A stretch of 64,000 nucleotides of DNA from Aradus depressus (GCA_963662175.1 OY759215.1:57863213-57927212), one strand, 5' to 3'. Positions 45,561 to 56,582 are shown, counted from the first letter of the stretch. Program-made: numbers and translations. Notes: generated by a model not told the origin, from the sequence alone.

Positions 45561-45566
45561 AATAAA
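45561..45566 (+). terminator. Poly(A) signal AATAAA of gene D
   Basis: Hexamer 182 nt after the TGA, with a second at 45573-45578. The predicted 3' UTR is longer than in A and B. Confidence 0.55.
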
Positions 45567-45579
45567 TGTATTAATAAAT

Positions 45580-46190
45580 AAAACGTTCATATATTTGTTT
45601 TTTACCCCTTTTGAATAGATGCAAATACTCCCGTCTTACAAAATTAGCAGAGAATGTTAAAGACAAAAAGCAAAAAGGATACTTTTCCTCCGTCCTCCCT
45701 CTCGTTGTATTTGCAGCTTGTGCTTGAGGATGAATGTACAATTACTTCGTATTTTCTCGGAAAAGGCATTATTAAAATTAATTTTACAAGAGGACGAAAG
45801 AAGTCAGTGGATAAATAACTTCAGCTGCTCGGCTATTTTCTACCACAGCTTTCTTGATATACCCCTATTGTAGTCATTTTACAGGAGACGTCCCATAGTT
45901 CTTTCCTCTCATTAACTAGTTAATTAAGTTTTTCAATATCTGTACTTTTAATGTATAACATAATAATTTTTTTATTTAAAAAAAAAAAAATAAATGTCAA
46001 AAAAGAGAGTTCTGCCTTTGTCCCCAGAGTAGATAAGCTTTAACCATTTCTAATGAACTCAAGGGTCTGTATTCCTATGACGTTTGTTCGAAATCGCCAG
46101 AGTGAAAAATTGTTGTGTAACCGATTTCTTAGTACACCTGAAAGGGAGGGTCGTTACAGCGGCGGTGGGAATCACCAAAAATCACGTTTC
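45580..46190. other. Spacer after gene D
   Basis: No gene seen. One A run near 45978. Confidence 0.3.
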
Positions 46191-46313
46191 AAAAAAAAAA
46201 AAAAAATGAGAAATACAAAGAGTAGGAATGTTTTAAATAGGTTTGATAACATGGGTTTGATAACATGGGTTTGATAACATGGGTTTGATAACATGCCTAC
46301 TCTTTGTATTTCT

Positions 46314-46331
<18 letters not shown>
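46191..46331. repeat. Inverted repeat with 36 bp arms around a 14 bp tandem repeat
   Basis: The left arm is 16 A then 'tgagaaatacaaagagtagg' (46191-46226); the right arm is its exact reverse complement 46296-46315 plus at least 16 T. The loop (46227-46295) holds four copies of 'ggtttgataacatg'. It joins directly to the poly(A) of a non-LTR 3' end on the minus strand. Confidence 0.95.
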
Positions 46332-46345
<14 letters not shown>

Positions 46346-46445
46346 CCGAGGGCTGATTTGTGTCACCGCGGCCAGAGTAGGCCTATTGTGTGCCCTGTGT
46401 GTGTTGGTCCCTACAGCAAACCTATTTAAGATAGTATAACCTGTT
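46316..46445 (-). mobile_element. 3' end of a non-LTR retrotransposon, antisense
   Basis: A T run of 30 (poly(A) on the minus strand) then 'gggctgatttgtgtcaccgc' and 'gagtaggcctattgtgtgcc'. This is the reverse complement of the 3' end of the element at 7776-8750 ('cacacaataggcctactctg', 'cagccctc'). The coding end AHNRPTL is shared. Confidence 0.75.
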
Positions 46446-47154
46446 TTACCAAGTCTCAGTCTGTTCTCATAGGCTGATCTACTTGACATGGATTGGATCT
46501 ATGTAGATTCCATTGAAATAAGAGACGTTGTCTTCCCACGGTTCTATTTGCGGGATTCAACGCAACAGGTCATCATCAGTGTGGTACATCTATGGATAAT
46601 ATATAAAAAATAAATAATGAAAGGTAACTAGCAGAGAAGTGTGATCTGTATAATGACTGTTGATACTGGAAAGTCGTCTTATGACTACATCACATATTAA
46701 TTTTTATTGCCCTACAAAATAATTATTAATTAATTTTAGCAAGTTCTTTTAGCTAACATTCCAGGAAAAATAGGTTAATGAAATGAATGAGGTTGTTGTG
46801 GCCTTTAGTAGCCGGCTCTACTTTTAGGTATGTCACGATTGTCAGCCGCCAGAGAACCACTGTCCCTGTTTCCCAGGTCCAAGGACAGACAGTGTGGGGG
46901 CTGCCTTCAGGAAGAAAAACGAAGTGCCCGGACTTGGAGTTAATTGATGACACAGCCTCATCCCTTCATTCCATTTCCTTGCCCGTTTGTTATCTCAAGA
47001 AAAATGTCTTTTCACTTTTCGCCCCCCATTCATTTTTTATTCCACCCTGTCTCTTTCTCTTAAATCCACTCACTTAAATTCTATTCTGAAGTTAATTGGT
47101 AATTCAGATTTTTATTTGAATTTAGATATTACTGAAATACTAAATAAATAATTT
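46446..47154. other. Spacer, no gene seen
   Basis: Sequence continuing the minus-strand retroelement for perhaps 150 bp, then unassigned. 'aaagtcgtcttatgactaca' near 46670 resembles the MITE X/R2 junction. Confidence 0.35.
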
Positions 47155-47590
47155 TCCGCGAAATCCTACGAAAATGAGGGGATTCAGAGGAGGGAGACAA
47201 CTCAAAAATCTTAATAAGTGCCGATATAATGAATTTATCGACACAAACAATAGCCTAAACGTGCGACTGGTTATAGAGGGAGAGAGAAAACTTAGTCAAT
47301 TCGTGCCAGGTAAATACATCACCAGACTACAAACCTACGACTTGTACTTCTCCAGCTATACGAGGTATAGGGGAAGTTATCTCATCGGTCAAAAAGTCGA
47401 TGCGGAAAAATATTGTCTGCGTGTCTGTGAACATGATAACATCCCATAGAATGAATGTATCGTCACGAAATTTTTAATATGTGAATCAATAACCCTCTAA
47501 CAACACCTATTGTTTTTCAGCCAAATCGGCCAAACGGGAGGGGGGATTAGCGGAGACTTAACTCCCGTAGTAATGAATGTATCTACAAAA
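47155..47590 (-). repeat. R1 repeat, near full length, inverted
   Basis: 'aagtgccgatataatgaat', 'ggttatagagggagagagaa', 'aattcgtgccaggtaaatac', then a second part 'gtgaacatgataacatccca', 'gaatgtatcgtcacgaaat' and 'ttttcagccaaatcggccaa'. R1 in reverse. Confidence 0.7.
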
Positions 47591-48489
47591 AATAACGCTT
47601 AACGTCTCATCGCTTATATGTTTTACTTCATTGATCCACAACCACCTTTCAATGTCTTACATACCATTGATGAGTACGTGCTCTGGACATTTACAGGTTA
47701 AAATAATTTTTTGGGTATTTTTTAACAAGACCATTGGCGTATTCAGAATTTAAAATTGTTCATTGCAGCTTCAATGCGAAAGGTAATCATTTTCTTTATC
47801 TTATTTCTTGCATTTAACAATTTCCTACAAGCGATTTAGATAGGTAATATCACGAAATCCCTACGATTGCTTATAGGTCATAGGTTGTAAAATAAAAACA
47901 TAGTCTGACTTCGTGCAGATTTTATTCTTGAACAACTACAAAACCACTAAGATGCTCCGTCGAGTTTACAAAATGCTAGTGTGACATCGAGTGATATGCA
48001 GCCATGTCCTTGAATATCTAATACCTGAAATAATTAACACATGTCACGAGATTAAAATTTTAATAAAATTTGCATGTTGGACTTCCAAATATTACATAGA
48101 AGGTGGAGATAACACTAATAATTCCCGACACCGCTGACATCCATGATTACACTCATTTCAAAATTGCATGTCCGTATATCAGTATGTCATGACTTCAATT
48201 AACCTAATTAGATAAACATACAAGCACATGCCCACCTGATGAATAAAGCAAAATGCATTCCATAGAGAATATTATGTTATTACCCATTATGCACGAAGTA
48301 AACAGATAACGTGAATGAATTTAAATTGCATTTATAACAAAAATAATAAACGACATTTGATCTGGGGGGGGGGGGGGGGGGGGAGTATTATTTGTATATG
48401 TGTATTTTATTTATAAATAAATAAAGACTTAATAAATCTGGGGGGGGCTCTGAGATAGGTAATGGAAATAACCCTTCCCCAGATCAAAA
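47591..48489. other. Spacer with a 20-G run
   Basis: AT-rich, no gene. G run at 48364-48383. Confidence 0.35.
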
Positions 48490-48665
48490 GTAAAAAACAA
48501 ATTCATTGGTGAATCACCTGCAAGAGACCTTCCCAAGCCCAAATTAGTTAAGTTTTAGCTCTCCCTTCAAAACCAAAACTAACATTTGTGCTAAAAATCA
48601 ATAGTTTACTTGCATGCGGGGAATAGCATTGCCGGTGATTCACCGACGTCTTCTTTCTGGTCTAC
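48490..48665 (+). repeat. R1 fragments
   Basis: 'cattggtgaatcacctgcaa', 'aaattagttaagttttagc' and 'gctaaaaatcaatagtttac' are R1 left-end blocks; the rest is missing. Confidence 0.5.
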
Positions 48666-50815
48666 TTATGTAGGGTGTGTTTATACGACATAGATCACCT
48701 TTTTTTTTGATGTTCACGGACGATGTTGAACTCTTTCATACAATTAGGGAACCACATGGACAACATCCTCCAATATTTGGCTTCATCTATCGGCAGGCAG
48801 TTGAGTGATCCTGCAGTTCTCGTCTGTCACATCAGTGTGGATCTCATACACTAGAACATTTCTCCAGGACGGTATACAGAGAAGGGTTCAAATCATTCCT
48901 GAACAGCACCAGGCTGGAGTCTTGGAGGATGAAGTGTGAGGTCTCGGATCTTCATGAACTGATGAAAGGAGGTATCGATAATCCTGGAGTTACTCTATTG
49001 TAACAAGAAGACCAGTCGGACTCTTCGCAAAACTTGAAGATGCATTGCTATTTCCTCACAAGAGCTGGGAACGACTCTATGTCAAAGAGTGCCCAATGAA
49101 TTTGACGACGGCTTAATAACCTTAGTATAGACCTTATTATGATTATTTTGTTATTTATTTATTCTGCATTGGATCCGCAATTTAGACAATTAATAATCAT
49201 GAAACACCTACCTTTGCTTATAGGTCGTAGGTTTCCTCATCATCAGGCCAGATCGTCAGATTAGAGGAAGTCCTAAATTTTCCCTACACAGGATAGGGTA
49301 TTATCGAGGATAGGGGTAGTTAGGAATATGTACGGAATCTCTTTTTATAATAATCAGCATCAAAATTTCAGTTCAAATATTTTTGACAATATTTTTCATC
49401 TGTACAGAGCTGATTTTCAACACTGCAGTGACTAAAATCAGTACAAAGTAGACACATCCTGTAAGTTTACTGTCTACTCTTTTCCGAATAGGCGCGGAAA
49501 CAAGGGGGGGGGGGGGGGCAATGTATACAATTGCCAACCCCCTCCTGAGCCTCGACCAAACTTCTTACTGTTTTCAAGAATCGTTATAAACTTATCCCTA
49601 ATTAAACCGATTACACGCGGAAAGACCCATATAGGAAAAATTACCCCGAAAATCACTGTAAATATTACTATACTGGACCGGAGCAATGGGGGAGAGTCAA
49701 ATATAGACGCCTCCTCGGTCTTGCACATCCATAGAAATATTCCAATTGACAAAACCGACCGGAGGAGATTGGAATTCAATATTTAATGCAATAACTTCAA
49801 TCATTCACAAACTTAAATTGCACTGAGACTTGTATAGTTCTATACTGTACCAAAAACTTGTTTACCAAAGTATACACTTGGAATGTATGTTTTAGTGTTT
49901 TAGATTGTTGTACCCTCTATGAGAAATAAAGAAAATATACCATGACTTGTATTTTTTATTGTATTAATTTTATAAGGTAGACAAACAGAGTGTTATTCAA
50001 ATGCATGTAGAATATGATGGATATTCAACTAAATTTTTATACAATTTTTGATTTCACACACAAAAATCACGAAATCAGAACGAATTTCCTGGAAGATAGG
50101 TGAATTTCCTGAGCGAAAACCTAGATCGGCGCCTATCTCCGAATAAATATATATAAAGGTAAATTGCTGTGGATGATTGTAGGAAGGTATATTGGACATT
50201 CCCTGAGGGGGTGTGACAGAGGTCCATGAAAATTCCCAAGTTTTCTTAACTCCACAGAAGAGAGATAAAGTTTGAGTCCTTGGAGAGAGAAAATGTAAAT
50301 GCGGTTAAAGTTTTGGGGATTTTCACCACTTCGGGGGTTGGAAGTCAAGGAACACATCTTGTTACAGAGGTCTGTTGGAACCGGGGTGCCATCTTAGCGC
50401 CTTCTCAATCTGGAATTCCAAGTGACTTTCAGTACTTCACCTGAAAGTATATTTTGAACTAAAAAGTAGTACCCGGCGTTGTTCTGAAAAAATTACTAAT
50501 ATTAGTCAACACCGCCTATATATTTCAACAGAATACTACTACATTCTTCTTAGTGTGTTTATTAAATGAAACGTTTCTCTTCAGTGCTCATGTGCGAAAA
50601 AACTGAAAATTCTAGTCTAAATTCTAACAGTTTCAAAGTTGCGTTGTTGCCTCTTTCATACATGAGCAAAATACAGAATGTTAAGGAAATACTGGCTTTG
50701 TAGTGAAGTCGATTGCAAAGATAGAATAGGTCAGCAGTCTGTAAAGAGCAGCTCCTTTCTGCCCGAACTTAGAGTACATAAGGACGTTAAACCATCATCA
50801 AACAAATCATCATCG
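48666..50815. other. Spacer, no gene recognised
   Basis: Contains a GC-richer block (about 48720-49100) of unknown origin, a 15-G run (49504-49518) and scattered repeat debris. Open frames of 75-100 codons on the minus strand at 49474-49779 and 50133-50357 have no recognisable domain. Confidence 0.35.
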
Positions 50816-50888
50816 GTGAATCACTGTCGGGAATTAATCAACTAGGTAAGTTTTCTCTCTCCCCCTGAAACCAATTTGGCTAAAAATC
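50816..50888 (+). repeat. R1 fragment split by a retrotransposon (resumes at 51464)
   Basis: 'cggtgaatcactgtcgggaa', 'ttaatcaactaggtaagttt' and 'ccaatttggctaaaaatc' are R1; after the insert the next block 'aatagttgacttcaaac' continues the same copy. Confidence 0.7.
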
Positions 50889-51456
50889 TTTTTTTTTTTT
50901 TTTTTATTTATTTATTTATTTCCGGGTGCTCCGGTAAATCACCCGCCCCGCAACTTCGTCGGGGAAGAGAATGTACAATATACATAACAATACAAATATA
51001 CCTGTATACAATTATGGTATGGTGGGGGGGGGGGGGGGGGGGTGTCTGGGGGCGACAGTCTCTGGTCCCTAACGGGACAGGCTGACACTCCCAGACCTCC
51101 TAGTGTTGCGGCTACCTGGTGGCGCCGAGAGAGCTCGAGATTAGTGGGATGGGGCTGCCTCTACATCGCGGTCGCCGGGGGGTAAAACTCGGGCCTGGCC
51201 CGTCAATCGCCCCCGGCGCTGGGTCAAAAGGCCTTTTTTTGTTCCCGCCAGGAGATAACAAACTGGCCGAACGCCGGGTAGTTCGACTCCGTCATCAACT
51301 CCGGCAGGGTCAATCCCAGATACGATCCTGTCGCGCGGATCAACTCCACCCTAGCCCTGTCGTACAGCGGACAATCAAGAACCACATGTTCTGCAGTCTC
51401 AATGCCGCCACACGAACAGTTCGGGCTATCCTTCCTCTTGAAGAAGAAGAGTGAAA
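50889..51456 (-). mobile_element. 5'-truncated non-LTR retrotransposon 3' end, antisense, inserted in R1
   Basis: Starts on the + strand with a T run (poly(A) tail), then GC-rich 3' UTR (cgccccgcaacttcgtcggg), a 19-G run at 51024-51042, and the end of an ORF on the minus strand: CSCGGIETAEHVVLDCPLYD, a CCHC-type motif typical of the C-terminus of Jockey/R1-like polyproteins. 'aaaaatc' flanks it on both sides (50882-50888 and 51457-51463), and the flanks join into an intact R1 block, which fixes the insertion. Confidence 0.8.
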
Positions 51457-51669
51457 AAAAATCAATAGTTGACTTCAAACCATTTGAAATGTCTAGCTTC
51501 TAAGTTAAGGATGATTATTTTATCTACCTTCTTTCCAAAACCATGCGTTTACATGGAAAAATGTACTGGGCCTTTTAAGTACGTAAAATTCTAGACTTTA
51601 GAGCTTTTCATGTTTACACAATGAACGGTTTAGGAGTAATTAAAAGAAAGTCGATACCCGAAAATGTTG

Positions 51670-52210
51670 AAATTAAAAAATTAAAATTAATTTTTCCTGG
51701 GACCCCTAAGAATAAATACATAAAATCAAAACGAAGAAAAAACAATTAAAAATTAGTACAAAATTAAAAAAAATATTGCTATAGTGGACAAAACTAGACC
51801 CCAATAAATATAAATAAATAAAAAATTAAAATTAACAGATTAATTATGAAGAAATATACGAAAATAAATATATCAATATAAATAGGAGTATGTATATAAT
51901 TAAGAATCTATATATATATGAAGAAAAATGAATAAAATAAATTAATAAAAGTCGACAGAGCATAATGCATTAATGGTTGACCATAAAAGTAAAGGAAGGA
52001 TGCCCAGACAAGGTTTGAAATTAAATTAATTCTAGATAAAAGGAGCTAAACAGATTTAAGTGAGAAGAAAAATAATTTAAAAAAATATAATATAAATAAA
52101 AAATATAGGAAGGAGTCAATTAGCGAATGATATGAGGCGGTAAGTGCCTTCTAAGGGAGCGTACCTGTTCATGTTTATTCAAGAACAAAAAGATAATGGA
52201 AAGGAAGGTT
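51670..52210 (-). repeat. Repeat Y, longest copy
   Basis: Starts 'cctgggacccctaagaataa', continues 'acaaaactagaccccaataa', 'ttaataaaagtcgacagagc', 'catgcccagacaagg'-like, 'ataaaaggagctaaac' and 'gatatgaggcggtaagtgcc'. A-rich and non-coding, probably the 3' UTR of a retroelement read antisense. Fragments at 31455 and 34830. Confidence 0.5.
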
Positions 52211-52452
52211 GAATCATATATATATCTGTTGTTCACTAATCAGATGAATAGAAGCCAGCATTAATGACCCTAATTAAGAGTTCATGTACCTCATGATATT
52301 ACTTGAGATACTTCACTAAATAAATACTTCACTAGAGTTGTAAATGTTAGTTGTTGGCTGCTATCTAATGTATTGTTCAAAGAAGAGAAGAAATTATATG
52401 TACATTTTTTTTTTTAAATATTTATAATGACATTTCTGATTGTTAACTCTTC

Positions 52453-52558
52453 AGGGCGCCGGTAGCTCAGTGATATGCGTGCTTGCTTACTAAGCTCAAG
52501 TTCGCGGGTTCGAAACCCGGGCAAGGCCTTTAGTTTATTTTATCTGGGAAGTAAAAAG
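52453..52558 (+). mobile_element. tRNA-SINE head
   Basis: 'agggcgccggtagctcagtg' and 'gttcgcgggttcgaaacccg' give good A- and B-box-like segments, then 'ttattttatctgggaagt'. Truncated and joined to an inverted R1. Confidence 0.8.
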
Positions 52559-52559
52559 A

Positions 52560-52790
52560 ATTTCATGTTTCGGACCTCTGATGAGAAATATGTATTTGTG
52601 TATATTGTGTGTTTGTTTGTTGATCAAAGACATGTGATCACGATAACTCCCAATAGAATGAATGTATCGAAATGAAATTGTGTACTACATTAAGAACGAC
52701 ACCGAGTTTCAGCTAAATCGGCCAAAGGAGATTAGGGGAAGCCTAAACACAAAAACTGCCGATGTAATGAATGCAGCGACACAACTATGT
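52560..52790 (-). repeat. R1 fragment, inverted
   Basis: 'atttcatgtttcggacctct', 'gtgatcacgataactcccaa', 'tagaatgaatgtatcgaaat', 'tttcagctaaatcggccaaa' and 'aaaaactgccgatgtaatga' are R1 in reverse. Confidence 0.7.
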
Positions 52791-53222
52791 AAAAATGTTC
52801 AATGTTCGCTGTACGACTGAGCTAGGATGGAGTTGATTGAGGACAGGATCGTGTTTTTGCCTGGATCTACAGCAGCTGATGACGGCAATCGACTACCCAG
52901 TGTTCAGCCGATCCGTCGGCTCCTGACGACATTGTAACATGGGCTGAGAACGGCCCGATCGGCACAAATTGTTCCGCCGATGGCCGGTCCCAGTCCTTCA
53001 GGAACCCTTTGATCCCGAGCTTCTCTCCCCACAGGATGTTGCTTTATAGCGGTGCTCCATATTTAATAATAATGAAAAAAAATTTTGATTTTAGATAAAA
53101 TCAACGTGACCAAAGAACATACAATAAACTTCTGTAAGAAATAGTTTATAGTTGAACAAGTAATGTTTAATTGTAGTGCTTAGCAACAAATTTTAAAATA
53201 TATATTTTTTTTACTACCGGAA
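52791..53222. other. Unassigned GC-richer block then AT-rich spacer
   Basis: 52830-53045 is GC-richer, with no recognised domain. No gene. Confidence 0.3.
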
Positions 53223-53223
53223 A

Positions 53224-54144
53224 TTCTTATACCAACCACTTTTGTACAGACCTCCCTCCCCCTTCTTAAATACATTTCATACTGACATATGAGGAATTTA
53301 CTTTCAGAATTACGCTGTACAATGAAACAAAGAAAACCGCTGAAACCAAGACATAACTTTCTTATACAGTAGAATCCCGATAATTCGTATGGTCAAGGGA
53401 CTGACGGTTTGGTACGAATTATCGGGATTACCAATTATCGGGAGTACAAAATAAAAAAAATTAAAAACGTATTAATGCAAATGTGTATGTATTAAGAAGT
53501 ATGTACAATGTGGTAAGAATAAAAACTATGCAACAAACACTGTTTTATACTAAACTATGCAATAAACAATACATGCAATAAAAAATATGTAGATTAAATA
53601 AACACCAATCAAACATTCGTTGGAAAAAATGTTAGAAAAGATCAATAATTTTGCTAAAACTTTCCCCCACTCCTCTCCTCATTTCCTTTCAGAGAAAAGA
53701 GTACGAATTACATGAGATTTCATAGAAAATGTGTCTTTCTCACTCGCTCTCCCCTTTGCCTCTGTAGGAATCAAGTGATTTCCTAGAAAACATTTATCTC
53801 GCACTCATTCTGCTCTCTTGTCTCTCACTATCCTCTCTCCCCCTCTTGAAAAAAGTACGAATTAACGAGGTTTTTAAGCTGGAAATACGAATTATAAGAC
53901 GTTTTAAGTGACCTCGAGCATAAAAATAATACGAATTACCGAGGGGTCCGAAATGCATTGTTTTTATACCACTTATCGGGATTTTCTCTGGGGACCGGCA
54001 AATTTGTACGAATGAGCCGGAAATACGAATAATCGGGATACGAAATATCGGGATTCCACTGTACCCAGTAATGCCAGTGTGATATGAATTTGAGAGGGGG
54101 AAGGGGGGAGTGATCTGTATAAATGTGGTTGTTATACTAAAGTC
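53224..54144 (+). mobile_element. MITE X copy split by a pogo-type element
   Basis: Left part 53224-53366 starts 'cttataccaaccacttttgt'; right part from 54062 has 'cccagtaatgccagtgtgat', 'tttgagagggggaagggggg' and 'gtggttgttatactaaagtc'. Joining the parts recreates the family's 'tttcttatacccagtaatgc' junction. Confidence 0.75.
53367..54061. mobile_element. Pogo/Tigger-like non-autonomous DNA transposon (695 bp)
   Basis: Terminal inverted repeats: 'cagtagaatcccgataattc' at the left and, at the right, the reverse of 'cagtggaatcccgatatttc'. It is flanked by TA on both sides (53365-53366 and 54062-54063), the target duplication of Tc1/mariner/pogo elements. Internal 'acgaattatcgggat' motifs recur. 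There is no transposase ORF. CAGT(A/G)GAA...CCGATA ends are typical of pogo-group elements. Confidence 0.85.
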
Positions 54145-54599
54145 ATTTCTTCTTTAACTACCTAATAATGTTCTGTAGCTTATATATTATAATGCAGAGC
54201 TGGGAATGTTGACGTATGGTTTATAAGGTAAAGCTCCTTGTGGTCAACAGAGAAGTTGGAGGAAAGCGGCCATGCTAAGAGCCTCAAAGCTGCGTCATTA
54301 ATAAAGATGGAACAATGCAGGGTTCATAAAGATCCCTGCGGCAACATGGCCTCATCCCACAATTAACACATCCTCATTGTTCACCGCCCAGACCATAAAG
54401 CATTACCCAAAATACCTTCTGTACATACGAGAGATTGGTGGATCTTATGTCACAAAGGACCTGAAAGAAATTTAATTAAAAAGACAACGAAATTACTTTG
54501 TTTTCCCAACAACCACCTATTTCATAGTGAATAATATTAAAAAAAATATGTAAGGTGAATCACCGGCAATTTGACAGTTACTTCCACAGCTATAAAAGT

Positions 54600-55044
54600 A
54601 ATAGGTTAGGTTTTATGGCTCATGCCCGGGCTTTAACTACGAAGTCATATCGCCTACTACCAGAGCGCTCTTTCTCATAAAAATAAAAGATGGGAAAGCA
54701 ACATCTTTTATTTCTATGAGAAATGTCGTCCCACAACATCTTACTATCACATATGAGAGCGCTCTTTCGTCACTCTGGTGAACATGAGCCCGACTCTACT
54801 GTGGGAGTCCTAAATTTTACCTACCCTAAATTGTTATTCACCTAGGTAGGTAGGGGTGTTTAACGAGTACCGGCCGGAGTGTTTAACATCGTACAGGCTC
54901 GGGAACATCGCTTAACGTCCCATCCGCAGGACGGCGTGCTTAAGTTTATTTTATCTGGGAGGTAAGGGTCTCGGTCGGGTAACGAACCCACGTTCTTGAG
55001 CTCAGAAGTCAAGCACGCATACTACTGAGCTACCGGCGCCCTCA
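54600..55044 (-). mobile_element. tRNA-SINE, full length, antisense, carrying an 82 bp insertion
   Basis: From 'ggttaggttttatggctcat' and 'cccgggctttaactacgaag' through 'cgactctactgtgggagtcc', 'gtacaggctcgggaacatcg' and 'cccatccgcaggacggcgtg' to 'gagctaccggcgccctcaga'. Very similar to the + copy at 56245, 1.2 kb away in opposite orientation. Confidence 0.85.
54674..54755. mobile_element. 82 bp fold-back insertion inside the SINE
   Basis: 'agagcgctcttt' is present at 54662-54673 and again at 54756-54767, although the SINE has it once. The 82 bp between them begins with a 19 bp stem ('ctcataaaaataaaagatg'), a 9 bp loop and the complementary arm with one mismatch. Confidence 0.8.
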
Positions 55045-55059
55045 GAAGCTTAATACAAA

Positions 55060-55450
55060 AGTCCAATATTTGTCGTTGTAATAAATGTATCGACGCAAAA
55101 TTTAGTATGATTCAGAAGCCCCTATGTTAGTGAATTATTGATTGATAGCCCAAACGGTTTTGGAGGGAGGGCAAACATTTAATTGATTAAATCGTGATGG
55201 ATAAGTACATTGACGGTGATTCACTGACGACATTTTTGAGTTTAGCACCCTTCTGATCCCGCCTCCCCTTAGGCCGATTTTGTTGAAAATCGACAGGTAT
55301 CATCCTTATTGGGTTTCGGATTCACATATAAAATTTCATGACGATATATTCATTTTATCAGATGCGAATGAAGGGGTCGGAAAACATAAAATTCAGGAGA
55401 AACAACATTGAATATCTGATGGATCACATACCTTCCCCTATACTAGACAA
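55060..55450. repeat. R1 copy, reverse then forward halves
   Basis: 55060-55220 reads R1 in reverse ('ttgtcgttgtaataaatgta', 'gattcagaagcccctatgtt'); 55225-55450 reads forward ('tgagtttagcacccttctga', 'aggccgattttgttgaaaat', 'acatataaaatttcatgacg', 'ggaaaacataaaattcagg'). Confidence 0.6.
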
Positions 55451-55804
55451 TTAATTGTACAACCATTCGTGCCTCACATCATTTCTATTCTTGTGAGAAG
55501 GGTCACGTTTCCTTAGCACTTTTTCACGACCTCAACACGCACTGTTAGAAACTAATGACGATGGGGTAGTAATAGCAGGGGGAGCTGAGGGAATGTGGAG
55601 GGGGAAGGAAAGTAATGATGAGCCCTGCAGAGATATCATGTCATCTCATGATGTGTAATAACCTCGTTCTAGAATGATTAGATGCAAAATGCATTAAAGA
55701 ATGCACTCCAGGACGGCCGCGTACACGTGGGAATTTTAGGAAGCGTATAGGGTCATACCTACTCAGTAGCCTAGGGTTAAACACTAATTTACAATGAAAT
55801 ATAT
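55451..55804. other. Spacer, no gene seen
   Basis: Unassigned. Confidence 0.3.
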
Positions 55805-56032
55805 AAGATGTGGCAACTACAGGACTTTCTTATACAAACCACGCTTACAGATCACTCTCTCCCCCTCCTCCTTCTCAAAATCATTTCATGCAGGCATACT
55901 GGGTATACGAAAGACATGAGTTGGCGTCAGCGGTATTTTTTTGTTTTTTTGTATAGCGTAATTTTGAGGGGGAGGGAGAGTATGATCTGTAAGCGTGGTT
56001 TGTATAAGAAAGTCCTGTAACGGCCACATCTT
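55805..56032. mobile_element. MITE X, best-preserved copy
   Basis: Inverted termini of about 55 bp: left 'aagatgtggcaactacagga' then 'ctttcttatacaaaccacgc' and 'ttacagatca'; the right end is the same sequence reversed with few mismatches. The centre keeps 'catgcaggcatactgggtat'. The whole 228 bp can fold into a long hairpin. No ORF. Confidence 0.8.
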
Positions 56033-56244
56033 TTATATATATATATATATATTGAGTACGCCGTCCTGCGGGAAAAGCCCCAATCAAATGAATTATAATT
56101 GATGAAAATATAAGGAAAAGTGTATGTATCCTTGAATTATTAGTTTCCTTGTTTTGATTTTTGAAAACTTGAGTACGAATTCTTTCGGATGAGACAATAA
56201 ACAATGGTCTCCAGCTTGTACGATGTCTGTTTCTTGTATTTCTG

Positions 56245-56582
56245 AGGGCGCCGGTAGCTCAGTGGTATGCGTGCTTGACTTCTGAGCTCAAGGTCATGGG
56301 TTCGTAGCCCGACCGAGGCCCTTAGTTTATTTTATCTGGGAGGTAAAATAAACTTAAGCACGCCGTCCTACGGATGGGACGTCAAGCGATGGTCCCGAGC
56401 CTGTACGATGTCAGGTACTCGTTAAAGACCCTACCCTAGGTGAATAAAAATTTAGGGTAGGCAAAATTTAGGACTCCCACAGAAGAGTCGGGCTCATGTC
56501 CACCAGAGTGACGAAAGAGCGCTCTGGTAGTAGGCGATATGACCTCGTAGTTAAAGCCCGGGCATGAGCCATAAAACCTAAC
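56245..56582 (+). mobile_element. tRNA-derived SINE, full-length reference copy
   Basis: Head 'gagggcgccggtagctcagt' (A-box region), 'catgggttcgtagcccgac' (decayed B box), 'cttagtttattttatctggg', 'aagcacgccgtcctacggat', 'gtcccgagcctgtacgatgt', 'caggtactcgttaaagaccc', 'ggactcccacagaagagtcg', 'gcgctctggtagtaggcgat', 'atgacctcgtagttaaagcc' and the end 'cataaaacctaacc'. No poly(A) tail. A small SINE body fragment (gagtacgccgtcctgcggga) also lies at about 56054-56075. Confidence 0.85.
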
